This document shows positions 1-8,404 of a DNA stretch of 64,000 bases, one piece after another. The notes below the pieces were generated by a model. That model made no database searches, was not told where the DNA came from, and saw only the letters and a program-made list of their open reading frames with translations. Position 1 is the stretch's first letter. Each line of letters opens with the position of its first letter. The DNA is from Nocardioides luteus. GTDB taxonomy: Bacteria; Actinomycetota; Actinomycetes; Propionibacteriales; Nocardioidaceae. The position numbers were made by a program, and so were the translations under genes. Location of the stretch: NCBI RefSeq assembly GCF_014648595.1, contig NZ_BMRK01000001.1, positions 434,001 to 498,000 of the forward strand, read 5' to 3'.

Positions 1-2
1 AG

Positions 3-911
3 CGGCTCAACCTCGACGCCGCCTCCTTTCGCCAGCTCGAGGCCGCCCACGACGGCGACGGTGATGCCGTACGCCGCGAGGTGCTCGACATCGTCGCCGA
101 GCGCGGCAAGATGCAGAACCCGGTCACCGGCTCGGGCGGGATGCTCGTCGGTGTGGTCGAAGAGGTCGGGCCCGACTCGCCCCTCGGCGTGAAGGCGGGC
201 GACCGCGTCGCGACCCTGGTCTCGCTGACCCTGACCCCCTTGGTGATCGAGGACGGCCTCGCCGGCTGGGGCGGCGACTCCGAGCAGGTGCCCTGCGACG
301 GCTACGCCATCCTCTTCGGCCGCTCGATCGCCGCCGTCCTCCCCGACGACCTCGCCCCCGAGCTCGCGCTGTCGGTCATGGACGTCTGCGGCGCCCCGGC
401 GCTGACCCGCCGGGTCGTCTCCGAGCGCTACGCCGGGGGCGTCGTCGCGGTGATCGGTGGTGGCGGAAAGTCCGGCTCGCTCTCCCTGGCCGCCGCGAGG
501 GACGCCGGAGCCGGCCACCTCATCGGCATCGTCCCGACCGACGCCGAGGCCGATCGCCTCCGCGAGGCGGGTCTGGCCGACGAGGTCGTGGTCGCCGACG
601 CCCGCAACCCGGTGGCGCTGCGCGACGCCGTCACCAAGAGCGGTGGCCCCGCCGACGTGACCGTCGTCTGCGTCGACGTCCCCGGCTGCGAGGGCGGAGC
701 CATCCTCGCCACCGCGGAGCAAGGCACCGTCATCTTCTTCTCCATGGCCACCTCTTTCTCCGCCGCCGCGCTCGGCGCTGAGGGGCTCGCCGCCGACGTG
801 ACGATGCTCGTCGGCAACGGCTACGTCCCCGGCCATGCCGCCTACGCCCTGGATCTGCTCCGCGCGAACGCCGGGGTCCGAGCACTCTTCGAAGGGAGAC
901 TGGCCCAGTGA
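3..911 (+). CDS. kdd: L-erythro-3,5-diaminohexanoate dehydrogenase, 5' end outside window
   Basis: Oxidises L-erythro-3,5-diaminohexanoate to 5-amino-3-oxohexanoate with NAD(P)+ in the lysine degradation route that uses lysine aminomutases. The reading frame is open from the window edge, so the N-terminus is missing; about 302 residues are visible. A GroES-like segment is followed by a Rossmann domain with the glycine motif VIGGGGKSG. The stop codon overlaps the GTG start of kamD by 4 bp (GTGA). The three downstream genes encode the neighbouring steps of the same pathway, which makes the assignment much stronger than the domain alone. A generic MDR reductase would be the alternative without that context. 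Confidence 0.9.
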   Translation, partial: RLNLDAASFRQLEAAHDGDGDAVRREVLDIVAERGKMQNPVTGSGGMLVGVVEEVGPDSPLGVKAGDRVATLVSLTLTPLVIEDGLAGWGGDSEQVPCDGYAILFGRSIAAVLPDDLAPELALSVMDVCGAPALTRRVVSERYAGGVVAVIGGGGKSGSLSLAAARDAGAGHLIGIVPTDAEADRLREAGLADEVVVADARNPVALRDAVTKSGGPADVTVVCVDVPGCEGGAILATAEQGTVIFFSMATSFSAAALGAEGLAADVTMLVGNGYVPGHAAYALDLLRANAGVRALFEGRLAQ

Positions 912-2470
912 GACTCGACCTGGACCCGGCGACCATCGCCCGCGCCCGCAACCTGGCCGCCCGCGCCGGTGAGCCGATCGTGGAGATGGCCAAGCGCCAC
1001 ACCACGGTCGCCGTCGAGCGCGCCACCCTGCGGCTGGCCGGCCTCGGCGGCGCCGACCCCGACGGCACCCCGTGGGTGAACCACCTCGTCGACGCGGTCC
1101 GCGCCGACATCGGCCTCGAGCACGGCGTGGCCCTGCCGGTCTGGCACGCGCTCGCCGGCTACGACAACGACCTCGCACGACTGGCCGAGGAGGCCGCCGC
1201 CGGGCAGGTGAGCTTCCGGCTGCCGGAGGGCGCCGACGCCGACCTGGCTGCGAAGCGCTCCCGGGAGGCGGTCGGGGCCGGCATCGCCCGGCTCGACGCG
1301 AGCAGGATCGCCCGAGACCGGATGATCAGCGAGATCGGCGACGCGCCCCGCAAGCCCTGGATCTACCTGATCGTCGCCACCGGCGACATCTACGAGGACA
1401 TCCCGCAGGCCCAGGCGGCCGCCCGCGAAGGCGCCGACATCATCGCGGTCATCCGCTCGACCGGCCAGTCGCTCCTCGACTACGTGCCCGAGGGCGCGAC
1501 GCGGGAAGGGTTCGCCGGGACGTACGCGACGCAGGAGAACTTCCGGCTGATGCGGGCGGCGCTCGACGAGACCAGCCGCGAGCTGGGCCGCTACGTACGC
1601 CTGACCAACTACGCCAGCGGGCTGTGCATGCCCGAGATCGCGGCACTGGCGGGCATGGAGCGTCTGGACATGATGCTCAACGACTCGATGTACGGGATCC
1701 TGTTCCGCGACATCAACCCGGTGCGTACGTTCGTCGACCAGCGGCTCTCCCGCCAGATCCACGCGCGGGCGGGGATCATCATCAACACCGGCGAGGACAA
1801 CTATCTCACCACCGCGGACGCCGTCGAGGCGGCGCACACGGTGACGACCTCCCAGCTCCTCAACGAGTACTTCGCCAAGGAGGCCGGCCTCGAGGACTGG
1901 CAGCTCGGTCTGGGCCACGCCTTCGAGATCAACCCGGACGTGCCCGACTCGTTCCGCCTCGAGCTCGCGCACGCGCTGCTGGCGAAGACGATCTTCCCCG
2001 ATGCCCCGCTCAAGTGGATGCCGCCGACGCGGCACATGACCGGCGACATCTTCAAGGGCTACCTGCTCGACGGGTTCTTCAACCTCGCCGGCGCGATGAC
2101 CGACCAGGGCATCCTCCTGGTGGGCATGATGACCGAGGCCGTGGTGACGCCGTGGATCTCCGACCGCGACCTGGCGCTGCAGAACGTCCGCTACGTCATG
2201 GACGCCGCCGGCCGCCTCGGGGAGGACTTCCACCCGGCTCCCGACGGCTTCATCGCCAACCGCGCGCGTGAGGTGCTGGGGGAGTCGATCGACCTGCTCG
2301 GCAAGATCATCGACGAGCCGAACGGGCTCCTGGACGCGATCGCGGACGGCACCTTCGGCCTGATGAAGCGTCCTGCCGACGCGGGCAAGGGGCTGGAAGG
2401 CGTGGCCGAGAAGTCCGAGGCCTACTACAACCCGGCCAGCTCGATCTTGGAGGGCGAGGAAGAGGAATGA
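908..2470 (+). CDS. kamD: Lysine 5,6-aminomutase alpha subunit
   Basis: Large subunit of the adenosylcobalamin- and PLP-dependent enzyme that moves the terminal amino group of D-lysine or L-beta-lysine from C6 to C5. The 520-residue length and the TIM-barrel sequence, including the conserved-looking stretch GIIINTGEDNYLTTAD near residue 295, fit the KamD family. The GTG start overlaps the kdd stop (GTGA) and the stop overlaps the kamE start (ATGA), so the genes are translationally coupled. The cobalamin-binding Rossmann domain is in the separate beta subunit, as usual. Reads as intact. Confidence 0.92.
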   Translation: MRLDLDPATIARARNLAARAGEPIVEMAKRHTTVAVERATLRLAGLGGADPDGTPWVNHLVDAVRADIGLEHGVALPVWHALAGYDNDLARLAEEAAAGQVSFRLPEGADADLAAKRSREAVGAGIARLDASRIARDRMISEIGDAPRKPWIYLIVATGDIYEDIPQAQAAAREGADIIAVIRSTGQSLLDYVPEGATREGFAGTYATQENFRLMRAALDETSRELGRYVRLTNYASGLCMPEIAALAGMERLDMMLNDSMYGILFRDINPVRTFVDQRLSRQIHARAGIIINTGEDNYLTTADAVEAAHTVTTSQLLNEYFAKEAGLEDWQLGLGHAFEINPDVPDSFRLELAHALLAKTIFPDAPLKWMPPTRHMTGDIFKGYLLDGFFNLAGAMTDQGILLVGMMTEAVVTPWISDRDLALQNVRYVMDAAGRLGEDFHPAPDGFIANRAREVLGESIDLLGKIIDEPNGLLDAIADGTFGLMKRPADAGKGLEGVAEKSEAYYNPASSILEGEEEE

Positions 2471-3207
2471 GCATCATCAGGCCGTACGGAGACACCACCG
2501 GCGATGGGATGGTGCAGGTCTCCTTCACACTGCCGATCAAGCACAGCAAGGTCGCCGACGGTGCCGCGCTGCAGCTGGCCAACAAGATGGGCATGGAGCC
2601 GGCGATGGTCGTCCACTCCAAGCCGATGGGCGACGACTTCACCTTCTTCGTCGTCTACGGACAGGTGAACCATCTGGTCGACACCGACAAGGTGCAGGTC
2701 GTCGAGCGCGACTTCCCGCTGCTGACCCCCAAGGAGGCCAACGCGGTCATCAAGGAGACGCTGCGCCGCCCGCTCGTCGTCGTGGGCGCCTGCATCGGCA
2801 CCGACGCCCACACCGTCGGCATCGACGCGATCCTCAACATCAAGGGGTTCGCGGGGGAGAAGGGCCTGGAGTACTACAAGGAGATCGAGGTGGTGAACCT
2901 CGGCGCCCAGGTCTCCGTGCCCGCCCTCGTCGAGGCCGCGGTGACCCACCGGGCCGACGCCGTGCTCGTCTCCCAGGTCGTCACCCAGCGCGACGCTCAC
3001 CTGCTCAACACCCGGGAGATGTCGGCGGCCTTCCGTGAGGCCTACCCGGCGGGGGAGCGGCCGCTGCTGATCGCCGGCGGTCCGCGCTTCGACGAGTCGA
3101 TGACCGCCGAGCTCGGCGTCGACCGCATCTTCGGCCGGGGCACCACCCCGGCCGAGGTCGCCTCCTATCTCGTCCACCGCACCACCGCGAAGGAGCCCGC
3201 AGCATGA
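2467..3207 (+). CDS. kamE: Lysine 5,6-aminomutase beta subunit, cobalamin-binding
   Basis: Small subunit of lysine 5,6-aminomutase; carries adenosylcobalamin in base-off form and the PLP-binding lysine. The base-off motif DxHxxG is present as DAHTVG at residues 113-118, so His115 should ligate cobalt. Lys126 lies 11 residues further on, the same spacing as between the cobalt-binding His and the PLP lysine in the clostridial enzyme as I recall it, so Lys126 is the likely internal-aldimine lysine. Length 246 residues is normal. It overlaps kamD upstream and kal downstream by 4 bp each. Confidence 0.93.
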   Translation: MSIIRPYGDTTGDGMVQVSFTLPIKHSKVADGAALQLANKMGMEPAMVVHSKPMGDDFTFFVVYGQVNHLVDTDKVQVVERDFPLLTPKEANAVIKETLRRPLVVVGACIGTDAHTVGIDAILNIKGFAGEKGLEYYKEIEVVNLGAQVSVPALVEAAVTHRADAVLVSQVVTQRDAHLLNTREMSAAFREAYPAGERPLLIAGGPRFDESMTAELGVDRIFGRGTTPAEVASYLVHRTTAKEPAA

Positions 3208-3602
3208 CCGAGCCCGTCCGCTCGCCCGAGGTCGGCACCAAGGTGGTCCACCGCCGCTACGTGCCCTACTCCCACGCCCACTACGCCGGGAACCTTGTCG
3301 ACGGGGCCTACAGCCTCGGTCTCTTCGGTGACGTCGCGACGGAGATGTGCATCCTCACCGACGGCGACGAGGGGCTCTTCGCCTCCTACGACGACGTGCA
3401 GTTCAAGGCGCCCGTCCGGGCCGGCGACGTCCTGGAGATCACCTGCGAACTGGTCAGGGCGGGCACCCGGTCGCGGGTGATGGTGTTCGCCGTGCACGTG
3501 GTGGCTCGCGGGGCCGCGACCGAGGACCGCCCGGGGGCCGCCGACATGCTGGACGAGCCCATCCTGGCGACCTCCGCACGCGGTACCGTGGTCGTTCCCT
3601 GA
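3204..3602 (+). CDS. kal: 3-aminobutyryl-CoA ammonia-lyase
   Basis: Single-domain hotdog-fold protein of 132 residues. In this context it would eliminate ammonia from L-3-aminobutyryl-CoA to give crotonyl-CoA, the late step of lysine fermentation. Family recognition rests on the size, the N-terminal sequence HRRYVPYSHAHYAGNLVDGA and the position at the end of the kdd-kamD-kamE operon. The ATG overlaps the kamE stop (ATGA). The 3-keto-5-aminohexanoate cleavage enzyme (kce) and lysine 2,3-aminomutase (kamA) are not in the window and probably lie upstream. Confidence 0.85.
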   Translation: MTEPVRSPEVGTKVVHRRYVPYSHAHYAGNLVDGAYSLGLFGDVATEMCILTDGDEGLFASYDDVQFKAPVRAGDVLEITCELVRAGTRSRVMVFAVHVVARGAATEDRPGAADMLDEPILATSARGTVVVP

Positions 3603-3680
3603 ACCCGGTGACGGTACGCGGATACGACACGCCCGTGACGCAGGGGAATTTGTTGCTTTTTGCGGGTCGGCCAGGCTGTT

Positions 3681-3716
3681 GCTGACCTGCGAAAACTTAT
3701 GTTTCTGCAGGTCAGC
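3681..3716 (+). terminator. Inverted repeat after the lysine operon
   Basis: GCTGACCTGC (3681-3690) is mirrored by GCAGGTCAGC (3707-3716). The inner bases extend the pairing to 16-nt arms with two mismatches around a TTAT loop. It begins 78 bp after the kal stop. There is no strong T tract, so it could be a terminator or an operator. Confidence 0.5.
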
Positions 3717-4051
3717 GCCGTGTTGACTTACGCCGAACGATCGGGTGATGGTGACAGCGTTCGCCCATGCAGATCGTGGTAGGCGGATCGGCGCTCGACG
3801 GATCGGGTCGGGGGGTGTCGCGCCAGGCATACCTTCGACTCGTTTTCGCGGGCGCGGTGAGCGCCGCGAGGGCAACGTGGGAGGGCCAAGGTGCCCTTAG
3901 ACAACGACCGTCTCCCGGTCGCCAGCCGGGATCGGAACGGCCCGAAGGTCGTCTTGGACCTCCCGCGCATCTGCTGACTGGCATTCGGGCAACTGACCAG
4001 CGGCCGGATATCCTGTGATCTCCACCCCATTCCTCGACAAGGCCGGCGTAC
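3717..4051. other. Non-coding gap before ppm1
   Basis: With the hairpin just upstream, this is the largest gene-free stretch in the first 10 kb. No open frame with coding character, tRNA or clear riboswitch was recognised. A TTGACT hexamer occurs at 3722-3727 without a convincing -10 partner. Confidence 0.5.
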
Positions 4052-4852
4052 GTGACGAACGAGCAGCTTCCACCCTGGACCGAGATCGGCCGGGCGGTGA
4101 TGGTCATCCCGACCTACAACGAGGCGGACAACCTCGCCTGGATCGTCGGCCGGCTGCGCAAGGCGCAGCCGCGCGTCGACGTCCTTGTGGTCGATGACGG
4201 TTCCCCGGACGGCACCGGCACCATCGCCAACGAGCTGGCCGACAACGACGACCAGATCCATGTGCTGCACCGCACCGAGAAGGCCGGTCTCGGGGCTGCG
4301 TACCTGGCCGGGTTCGCGTGGGCCATCGAGCAGGGCTACGACGTGGTGGGGGAGATGGACGCCGACGGCTCCCACCAGCCCGAGGAGCTCCACCTCCTGC
4401 TCGACGCGCTCACCTCGGCCGATCTGGTGATCGGTGCCCGCTGGGTCCGTGGCGGCTCCGTGGTCAACTGGCCGCTCTCGCGCCGGCTGCTGTCGGTGGG
4501 CGGCAACTTCTACGTCCGGCTCCTGCTCGGCATCGGCGTGCACGACGCCACCGCCGGCTTCCGCCTCTTCCGCCGCACCACCCTGGAGAAGCTCCAGCTG
4601 AGCAGTGTGGAGTCGACCGGCTATGTCTTCCAGACCGAGATGGTGACGCGTACGCTGCGGGCCGGCCTGACGGTCAAGGAGGTCCCGATCCAGTTCATCG
4701 AGCGGGTCCGGGGCGAGTCGAAGATGAGCCCGGCAGTGGCCGCCGAGTCGATGCGCAGGGTCACCCGCTGGGGCCTGGCCGAGCGCCGTGAGCAGCTGAT
4801 CCGGCTCATGCGCCGCTTCGGGCTCGAGCGCCTCGTGGGAGCCCGGCGATGA
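4052..4852 (+). CDS. ppm1: Polyprenol monophosphomannose synthase (GT2)
   Basis: Transfers mannose from GDP-mannose to polyprenyl phosphate, giving the lipid-linked mannose donor for mannolipids and protein O-mannosylation in actinobacteria. The GT-A core is clear: VIPTYNEADN near residue 16, VVDDGSPDGT near residue 44 and the metal-binding EMDADGSHQPE near residue 97. At 266 residues it is the catalytic domain alone; no fused N-acyltransferase (Lnt) domain is present. Start is GTG at 4052. The stop overlaps the fxsA start by 4 bp, so the two are co-translated. Confidence 0.88.
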   Translation: MTNEQLPPWTEIGRAVMVIPTYNEADNLAWIVGRLRKAQPRVDVLVVDDGSPDGTGTIANELADNDDQIHVLHRTEKAGLGAAYLAGFAWAIEQGYDVVGEMDADGSHQPEELHLLLDALTSADLVIGARWVRGGSVVNWPLSRRLLSVGGNFYVRLLLGIGVHDATAGFRLFRRTTLEKLQLSSVESTGYVFQTEMVTRTLRAGLTVKEVPIQFIERVRGESKMSPAVAAESMRRVTRWGLAERREQLIRLMRRFGLERLVGARR

Positions 4853-5331
4853 CCACTCGCCGCCGTCGGCTCTCCTGGGTGCTGGTGCTGCTGTTCCTGG
4901 TGATGCCGCTGGCAGAGCTCTTCGTGCTCATCCAGGTCGGGCAGGTCATCGGCGTGTGGTGGACGATCCTGCTGCTCGTCGCCGACTCGATCTTCGGTGC
5001 CTGGCTGATGCGACGCGAAGGCGCGCGCGCCTGGAACGCTCTGACGACGGCCCTCTCCAGCGGCAAGCTGCCGTCCAACGAGATCGCCGACGGTGCCCTG
5101 ATCGTGCTCGGCGGCGCCTTGATGCTGAGCCCGGGCTTCGTGAGCGACGTCTTCGGCATCGTGCTGATCCTGCCGTTCACCCGGCCGATCTTCCGCCGCG
5201 TGCTATCGACGGTCGTCCAGAAGCGGATCGTCGTCTCCGCGATGCCCTCGGGCTTCGGCCCTGCGACGCAGCGCCCGCGCAACGACGACATCGTGACCGG
5301 CGAGGTCATCGACAAGGACGAGCCCGCCTAG
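4849..5331 (+). CDS. fxsA: FxsA family membrane protein
   Basis: A 160-residue membrane protein of the FxsA family, named after the E. coli protein linked to F-exclusion of phage T7; the biochemical role is unknown. Hydrophobic segments lie at about residues 10-30, 35-50 and 82-105, followed by a polar C-terminal tail ending in acidic residues. It overlaps the ppm1 stop (ATGA). The pairing with ppm1 is seen in other actinobacteria as far as I recall. A very strong terminator follows. Confidence 0.85.
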   Translation: MTTRRRRLSWVLVLLFLVMPLAELFVLIQVGQVIGVWWTILLLVADSIFGAWLMRREGARAWNALTTALSSGKLPSNEIADGALIVLGGALMLSPGFVSDVFGIVLILPFTRPIFRRVLSTVVQKRIVVSAMPSGFGPATQRPRNDDIVTGEVIDKDEPA

Positions 5332-5343
5332 AGCCGTCGAAAG

Positions 5344-5399
5344 GTCAGAAAACGAGATCGAGTGGTCGCCGTAGCGACCACTCGATCTCGTTTTCTGAC
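5344..5399. terminator. Perfect bidirectional terminator
   Basis: Two perfectly complementary 26-nt arms (5344-5369 and 5374-5399) enclose a CGTA loop. Each arm has an A4/T4 run near its outer edge, so transcripts from either side end in U residues. It lies between the converging fxsA and rbpA genes. Confidence 0.92.
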
Positions 5400-5418
5400 G
5401 TCTCGGCGTGAGACTGGG

Positions 5419-5805
5419 TCAGGCGTTGGCCTTCTTCTTGCCCGGGCCCTTGCGGTGCAGATGGGCCGGGCCGATCTCGCCACCGCGAAGCAGGTCGAGG
5501 CGCTCCTTGAGGATGTCCTCGAGCTCCTTCTCCGAGCGCCGCTCCAGGAGCATGTCCCAGTGCGTACGCGCCGGCTTCTCGGCCTTCTCCTCCGGCTTGG
5601 CACCGGAGAGGTTGAGAGCCTCCATGCCGCAGCGCGGGCACTCCCAGATCGCCGGCACCTCGGCCTCGTCCGACATCGTGATCTCGAAGTCGTGGCCCTG
5701 CGGGCAGCGGTATGCCACCTGCTGACGTCCCGCGAACTCGATGCCGCGTTCGTCCTCAAAACTCTGTCCGCCCAGTCGGGCGCCGCGCAGCGTGCGCTCG
5801 GCCAT
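5419..5805 (-). CDS. rbpA: RNA polymerase-binding protein RbpA
   Basis: Actinobacterial transcription factor that binds RNA polymerase and the principal sigma factor and stabilises open complexes. The 128-residue protein shows the expected order: N-terminal tail with ARLGGQSFED, a core with potential zinc ligands Cys34, His38, Cys56 and Cys59, then a C-terminal sigma-interaction helix (about residues 80-112) and a Lys-rich end. An AGGAGGTG ribosome-binding site precedes the ATG. A sigma-R type promoter lies about 100 bp upstream, which agrees with the oxidative-stress control known for rbpA in Streptomyces. Confidence 0.97.
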   Translation of the reverse strand: MAERTLRGARLGGQSFEDERGIEFAGRQQVAYRCPQGHDFEITMSDEAEVPAIWECPRCGMEALNLSGAKPEEKAEKPARTHWDMLLERRSEKELEDILKERLDLLRGGEIGPAHLHRKGPGKKKANA

Positions 5806-5904
5806 GAAGCACCTCCTGAGTCGATCGTCCCCCGTTGAATGAGCTGAAGAGCAAATCGATCTGCGGACTCATGACGCAGACCGGTCAGGCCTCTTCACAT
5901 CGTC

Positions 5905-5930
5905 AACGGTACAGAGGAGGTGATGATTCC
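5905..5930 (-). promoter_or_regulatory. Sigma-R type promoter of rbpA
   Basis: On the minus strand GGAAT (5926-5930) and GTT (5905-5907) are separated by exactly 18 bp, which is the sigma-R/SigH consensus. The rbpA start codon is about 100 bp downstream. Thiol-oxidative-stress control of rbpA by sigma-R is established in Streptomyces. Confidence 0.75.
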
Positions 5931-6059
5931 GTGAATTATCGGGATCGTCGCCGTGTTGTTCGACACGCATCCCGCCTGACCTGCGGAACTCGCTGAGAAA
6001 GTCCTGAGCGGGGCGTGTCTCGAATCCGCCAGCCAGGGCGCCACGCTGTGCTCTCGGTC

Positions 6060-7412
6060 TCAGACGCGTTCCGGCACCTGGTTGCCCGCCTGCTCGACGC
6101 CCTTGGTGGTGTTCACCAGCGCGAGCAGCACACCGCCGACCAGGAAGAACGCGATCAGCGCGAGGATCGCCGGACGGTAGGAGTCGGTGAGCTGGTAGAC
6201 GAGGCCGAAGACGAGGGTGCCGAGCCAGGAGGTGCCACGGCCCATGGCGTGGTAGAGGCTGAAGTACTCCGCCTCCTTGCCCGCCGGGATGAACAGCGAG
6301 AAGTAGGAGCGCGCCAGCGCCTGGGTGCCGCCCATGACCAGCCCGATGCCGACCGCCACGACCAGCAGCGGCAGCAGCGTACGCTCCGGCACGAAGTAGG
6401 CGATGATCACGATGATCATCCAGCCGCCCAGCCCGCCGAGGATGACCCGCTTGGCACCGAAGCTCTTCGCGAGGCGGCCGAAGAAGATCGCGCCGCCCAC
6501 GGCGACGAACTGCACCAGCAGGTAGATGCCGAGCATCGTGCCGGTCTCGAAGCCGAGCTCCTCGACGCCGTAGGTCGATGCCGAGCTGATCACGGTCGAG
6601 ATGCCGTCGTTGAAGAAGAGGTACGCCAGCAGGAAGGTCAGTGCGACCGGATACTGCGGAAGCTCCTTGATCGTCACGAACAGCTGACCGAAGGAGCGCG
6701 CCACCACGCCGCCGGAGACGTCTTCGACGTCGGCCGGCTCGTGACGGCGGATGCGGCGCCACGGGATGATGATGAAGCCCGCCCACCACAGGCCGGCCGA
6801 GAGCATCGAGATCCGCACCGCGAGCGCGGTGCCGAGCCCGAGCGGATCGGCGAAGGTGACCACGAGGAAGTTGACCGCGAGCAGCAGCCCGCCGCCTGCG
6901 TACCCATAGGCCCAGCCCACCGAGGAGACCCGGTCACGCTCGTTCTCGGTCGAGATCAGCGGCAGGATCGAGTCGCTGACCACCACCGCCGCGCCCGCGC
7001 ACAGGTTGGCGATGATGAACATGAGCGACCCGAACAGCCAGTTGTCGCCGCTCATGAAGAACATCAGCGCCGCGCAGAGCGCACCGGCCCAGGCGAAGCC
7101 GGCCATCAGGTCGGGCTTGCGGGAGGTGCGGTCGGCGATCGCGCCGACGAGCGGGTAGATGAGTGCCGAGAGGATGGTGGAGAACGTGATGACGTACGAC
7201 GGCAGCGCACCGGGCGCGACCGAGAGCCCGAGCACGTCGATGCGGTTGTCGACGGCCGCCGCCTTGGCGATCTCGATCAGGTAGGGCGCGAACAGCACCC
7301 CGGCGACCGTCGTCTGGAACGCGGAGACGGCCCAGTCGGTGAAGTACCAGCCCTTCTGCTCCCGCGCCCGCTCAACCGGCCTGAAATCGCCGATCCCGGC
7401 TGATGTGCTCAC
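6060..7412 (-). CDS. MFS transporter, UMF1/Atg22-like
   Basis: A 450-residue permease with about 12 hydrophobic segments. The N-terminal pattern EQKGWYFTDWAVSAFQTTVAGVLF is typical of the Atg22-like (UMF1) branch of the major facilitator superfamily, whose bacterial substrates are mostly unknown. The GTG start overlaps the stop codon of the glycerophosphodiesterase by 4 bp, so the two are coupled. That pairing suggests, without proving, a link to export or uptake of a phosphodiester breakdown product. Confidence 0.82.
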   Translation of the reverse strand: MSTSAGIGDFRPVERAREQKGWYFTDWAVSAFQTTVAGVLFAPYLIEIAKAAAVDNRIDVLGLSVAPGALPSYVITFSTILSALIYPLVGAIADRTSRKPDLMAGFAWAGALCAALMFFMSGDNWLFGSLMFIIANLCAGAAVVVSDSILPLISTENERDRVSSVGWAYGYAGGGLLLAVNFLVVTFADPLGLGTALAVRISMLSAGLWWAGFIIIPWRRIRRHEPADVEDVSGGVVARSFGQLFVTIKELPQYPVALTFLLAYLFFNDGISTVISSASTYGVEELGFETGTMLGIYLLVQFVAVGGAIFFGRLAKSFGAKRVILGGLGGWMIIVIIAYFVPERTLLPLLVVAVGIGLVMGGTQALARSYFSLFIPAGKEAEYFSLYHAMGRGTSWLGTLVFGLVYQLTDSYRPAILALIAFFLVGGVLLALVNTTKGVEQAGNQVPERV

Positions 7413-8266
7413 TTCTCGGGCTCCTCGCCATGGTCAACGGAGTTGGTCTCTTCGGTGGACTCGACCCGAGACGGTGCAGCCTCCCACAGGCCGCGTTCCT
7501 CGAGGAACGATTTCAGCAGGTCGGTGCGGTCGGTCATCAGCCCGTCGACGTCGCGCCTGATGAGCCGCTCCATCTCGACCGGGTCGTCGACGGTCCACAC
7601 ATGGACCTCCTTGCCGACCTTGTGAGCCCGGCGGACCAGCGCACGCGAGGCCACCCGGATCGAGAGCGGGCCGGCGAGACGCTGATGGTGGGGGATCTGG
7701 AAGGCGTCGAACTGCGAACCGACGAGCCGCTTGGCGATCCCGGTGGTCGGCGCCAGCAGGTAGGCCACCACCTCGCGGGGGTGGGCCGAGGTGCGTACGC
7801 GTCCTTCGGTCAGCTGACGGAACCTCTTCAGCCGGCGCGCGGAGAACGAGCCGACGATGACCCTGTCCTCGCGGTCGGTGGCGGCGAGCAGCTCGGCCAG
7901 CGCCGTCACCGCCCCGTCGGACTTCAGGTCGATGTTGAAGGTGACGTCCGGGAAGGCCGCGAAGAGCTCGGCCAGGGTCGGCACACCGTGGAGGCCGCCG
8001 ATCCTGGCTGCCTGCACCTCGGCGTACGTCATCTCGGCGATCAGCCCGCTGACGTCGGTCACCCGGTCGAGCGCCTCGTCGTGGAAGGCGAGCAGGACCC
8101 CGTCACGGGTGACGTGGACGTCGGTCTCGAGATGGGTGTAGCCGAGCGCCACCGCATGGCGGAACGCCTCCATGGTGTTCTCCATCCCGACCAGGTCGGG
8201 ATGGAGCGCTCCACCACGGTGCGCATAGGCGCGTACGCGTCGTCGCTGGTGCTTCACGGGGAGCAT
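7409..8266 (-). CDS. Glycerophosphodiester phosphodiesterase
   Basis: Hydrolyses glycerophosphodiesters to glycerol 3-phosphate and an alcohol. The GDPD barrel is recognised by YAHRGG (His16), LETDVHVTRDG (Glu47, Asp49) and FHDE (His62), which supply the catalytic histidines and metal ligands. The start at 8266 (MLPVKHQRRR) is preferred; the frame is open a further 28 codons, but that part runs through the repeat region at 8308-8361. Length 285 residues, no signal peptide, so probably cytosolic. Confidence 0.85.
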   Translation of the reverse strand: MLPVKHQRRRVRAYAHRGGALHPDLVGMENTMEAFRHAVALGYTHLETDVHVTRDGVLLAFHDEALDRVTDVSGLIAEMTYAEVQAARIGGLHGVPTLAELFAAFPDVTFNIDLKSDGAVTALAELLAATDREDRVIVGSFSARRLKRFRQLTEGRVRTSAHPREVVAYLLAPTTGIAKRLVGSQFDAFQIPHHQRLAGPLSIRVASRALVRRAHKVGKEVHVWTVDDPVEMERLIRRDVDGLMTDRTDLLKSFLEERGLWEAAPSRVESTEETNSVDHGEEPEK

Positions 8267-8307
8267 TAGACCACCCTCGCGAGTCTCACAGTATGGGAAG
8301 CGCCGGG

Positions 8308-8361
8308 GGACTTGACGGGCACTTTGTGGACTTGACGGGCACTGGAACACCCGTCAAGTCC
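8308..8361. repeat. Three copies of a 12-bp motif, two direct and one inverted
   Basis: GGACTTGACGGG occurs at 8308-8319 and 8328-8339, with identity continuing four bases past each copy. Its reverse complement occurs at 8350-8361. Copies two and three can pair as a 12-bp stem. The array lies between the murA-like gene and the glycerophosphodiesterase and directly abuts a long palindrome. Confidence 0.85.
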
Positions 8362-8393
8362 AGGGATACCCGGTCGACCGGGTATCCCTGGAC
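8358..8393. terminator. 36-bp perfect palindrome after the HTH-MurA gene
   Basis: The sequence from 8358 to 8393 is its own reverse complement, centred on GGTC/GACC. It lies 12 bp past the stop of the minus-strand murA-like gene. Position suggests termination, but a fully palindromic element without a loop could also be a protein-binding site. Confidence 0.6.
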
Positions 8394-8404
8394 ACGCAAC
8401 GACC

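Noticed and set aside
3603-4051. tRNA or small RNA gene in the gap after the lysine operon
   Set aside because: No cloverleaf, no TTCGANTC T-loop in context and no promoter-terminator pair beyond the single hairpin.
8266-8350. 28-codon N-terminal extension of the glycerophosphodiesterase
   Set aside because: It is coded by the repeat region, is not signal-peptide-like, and the barrel begins at the downstream ATG.
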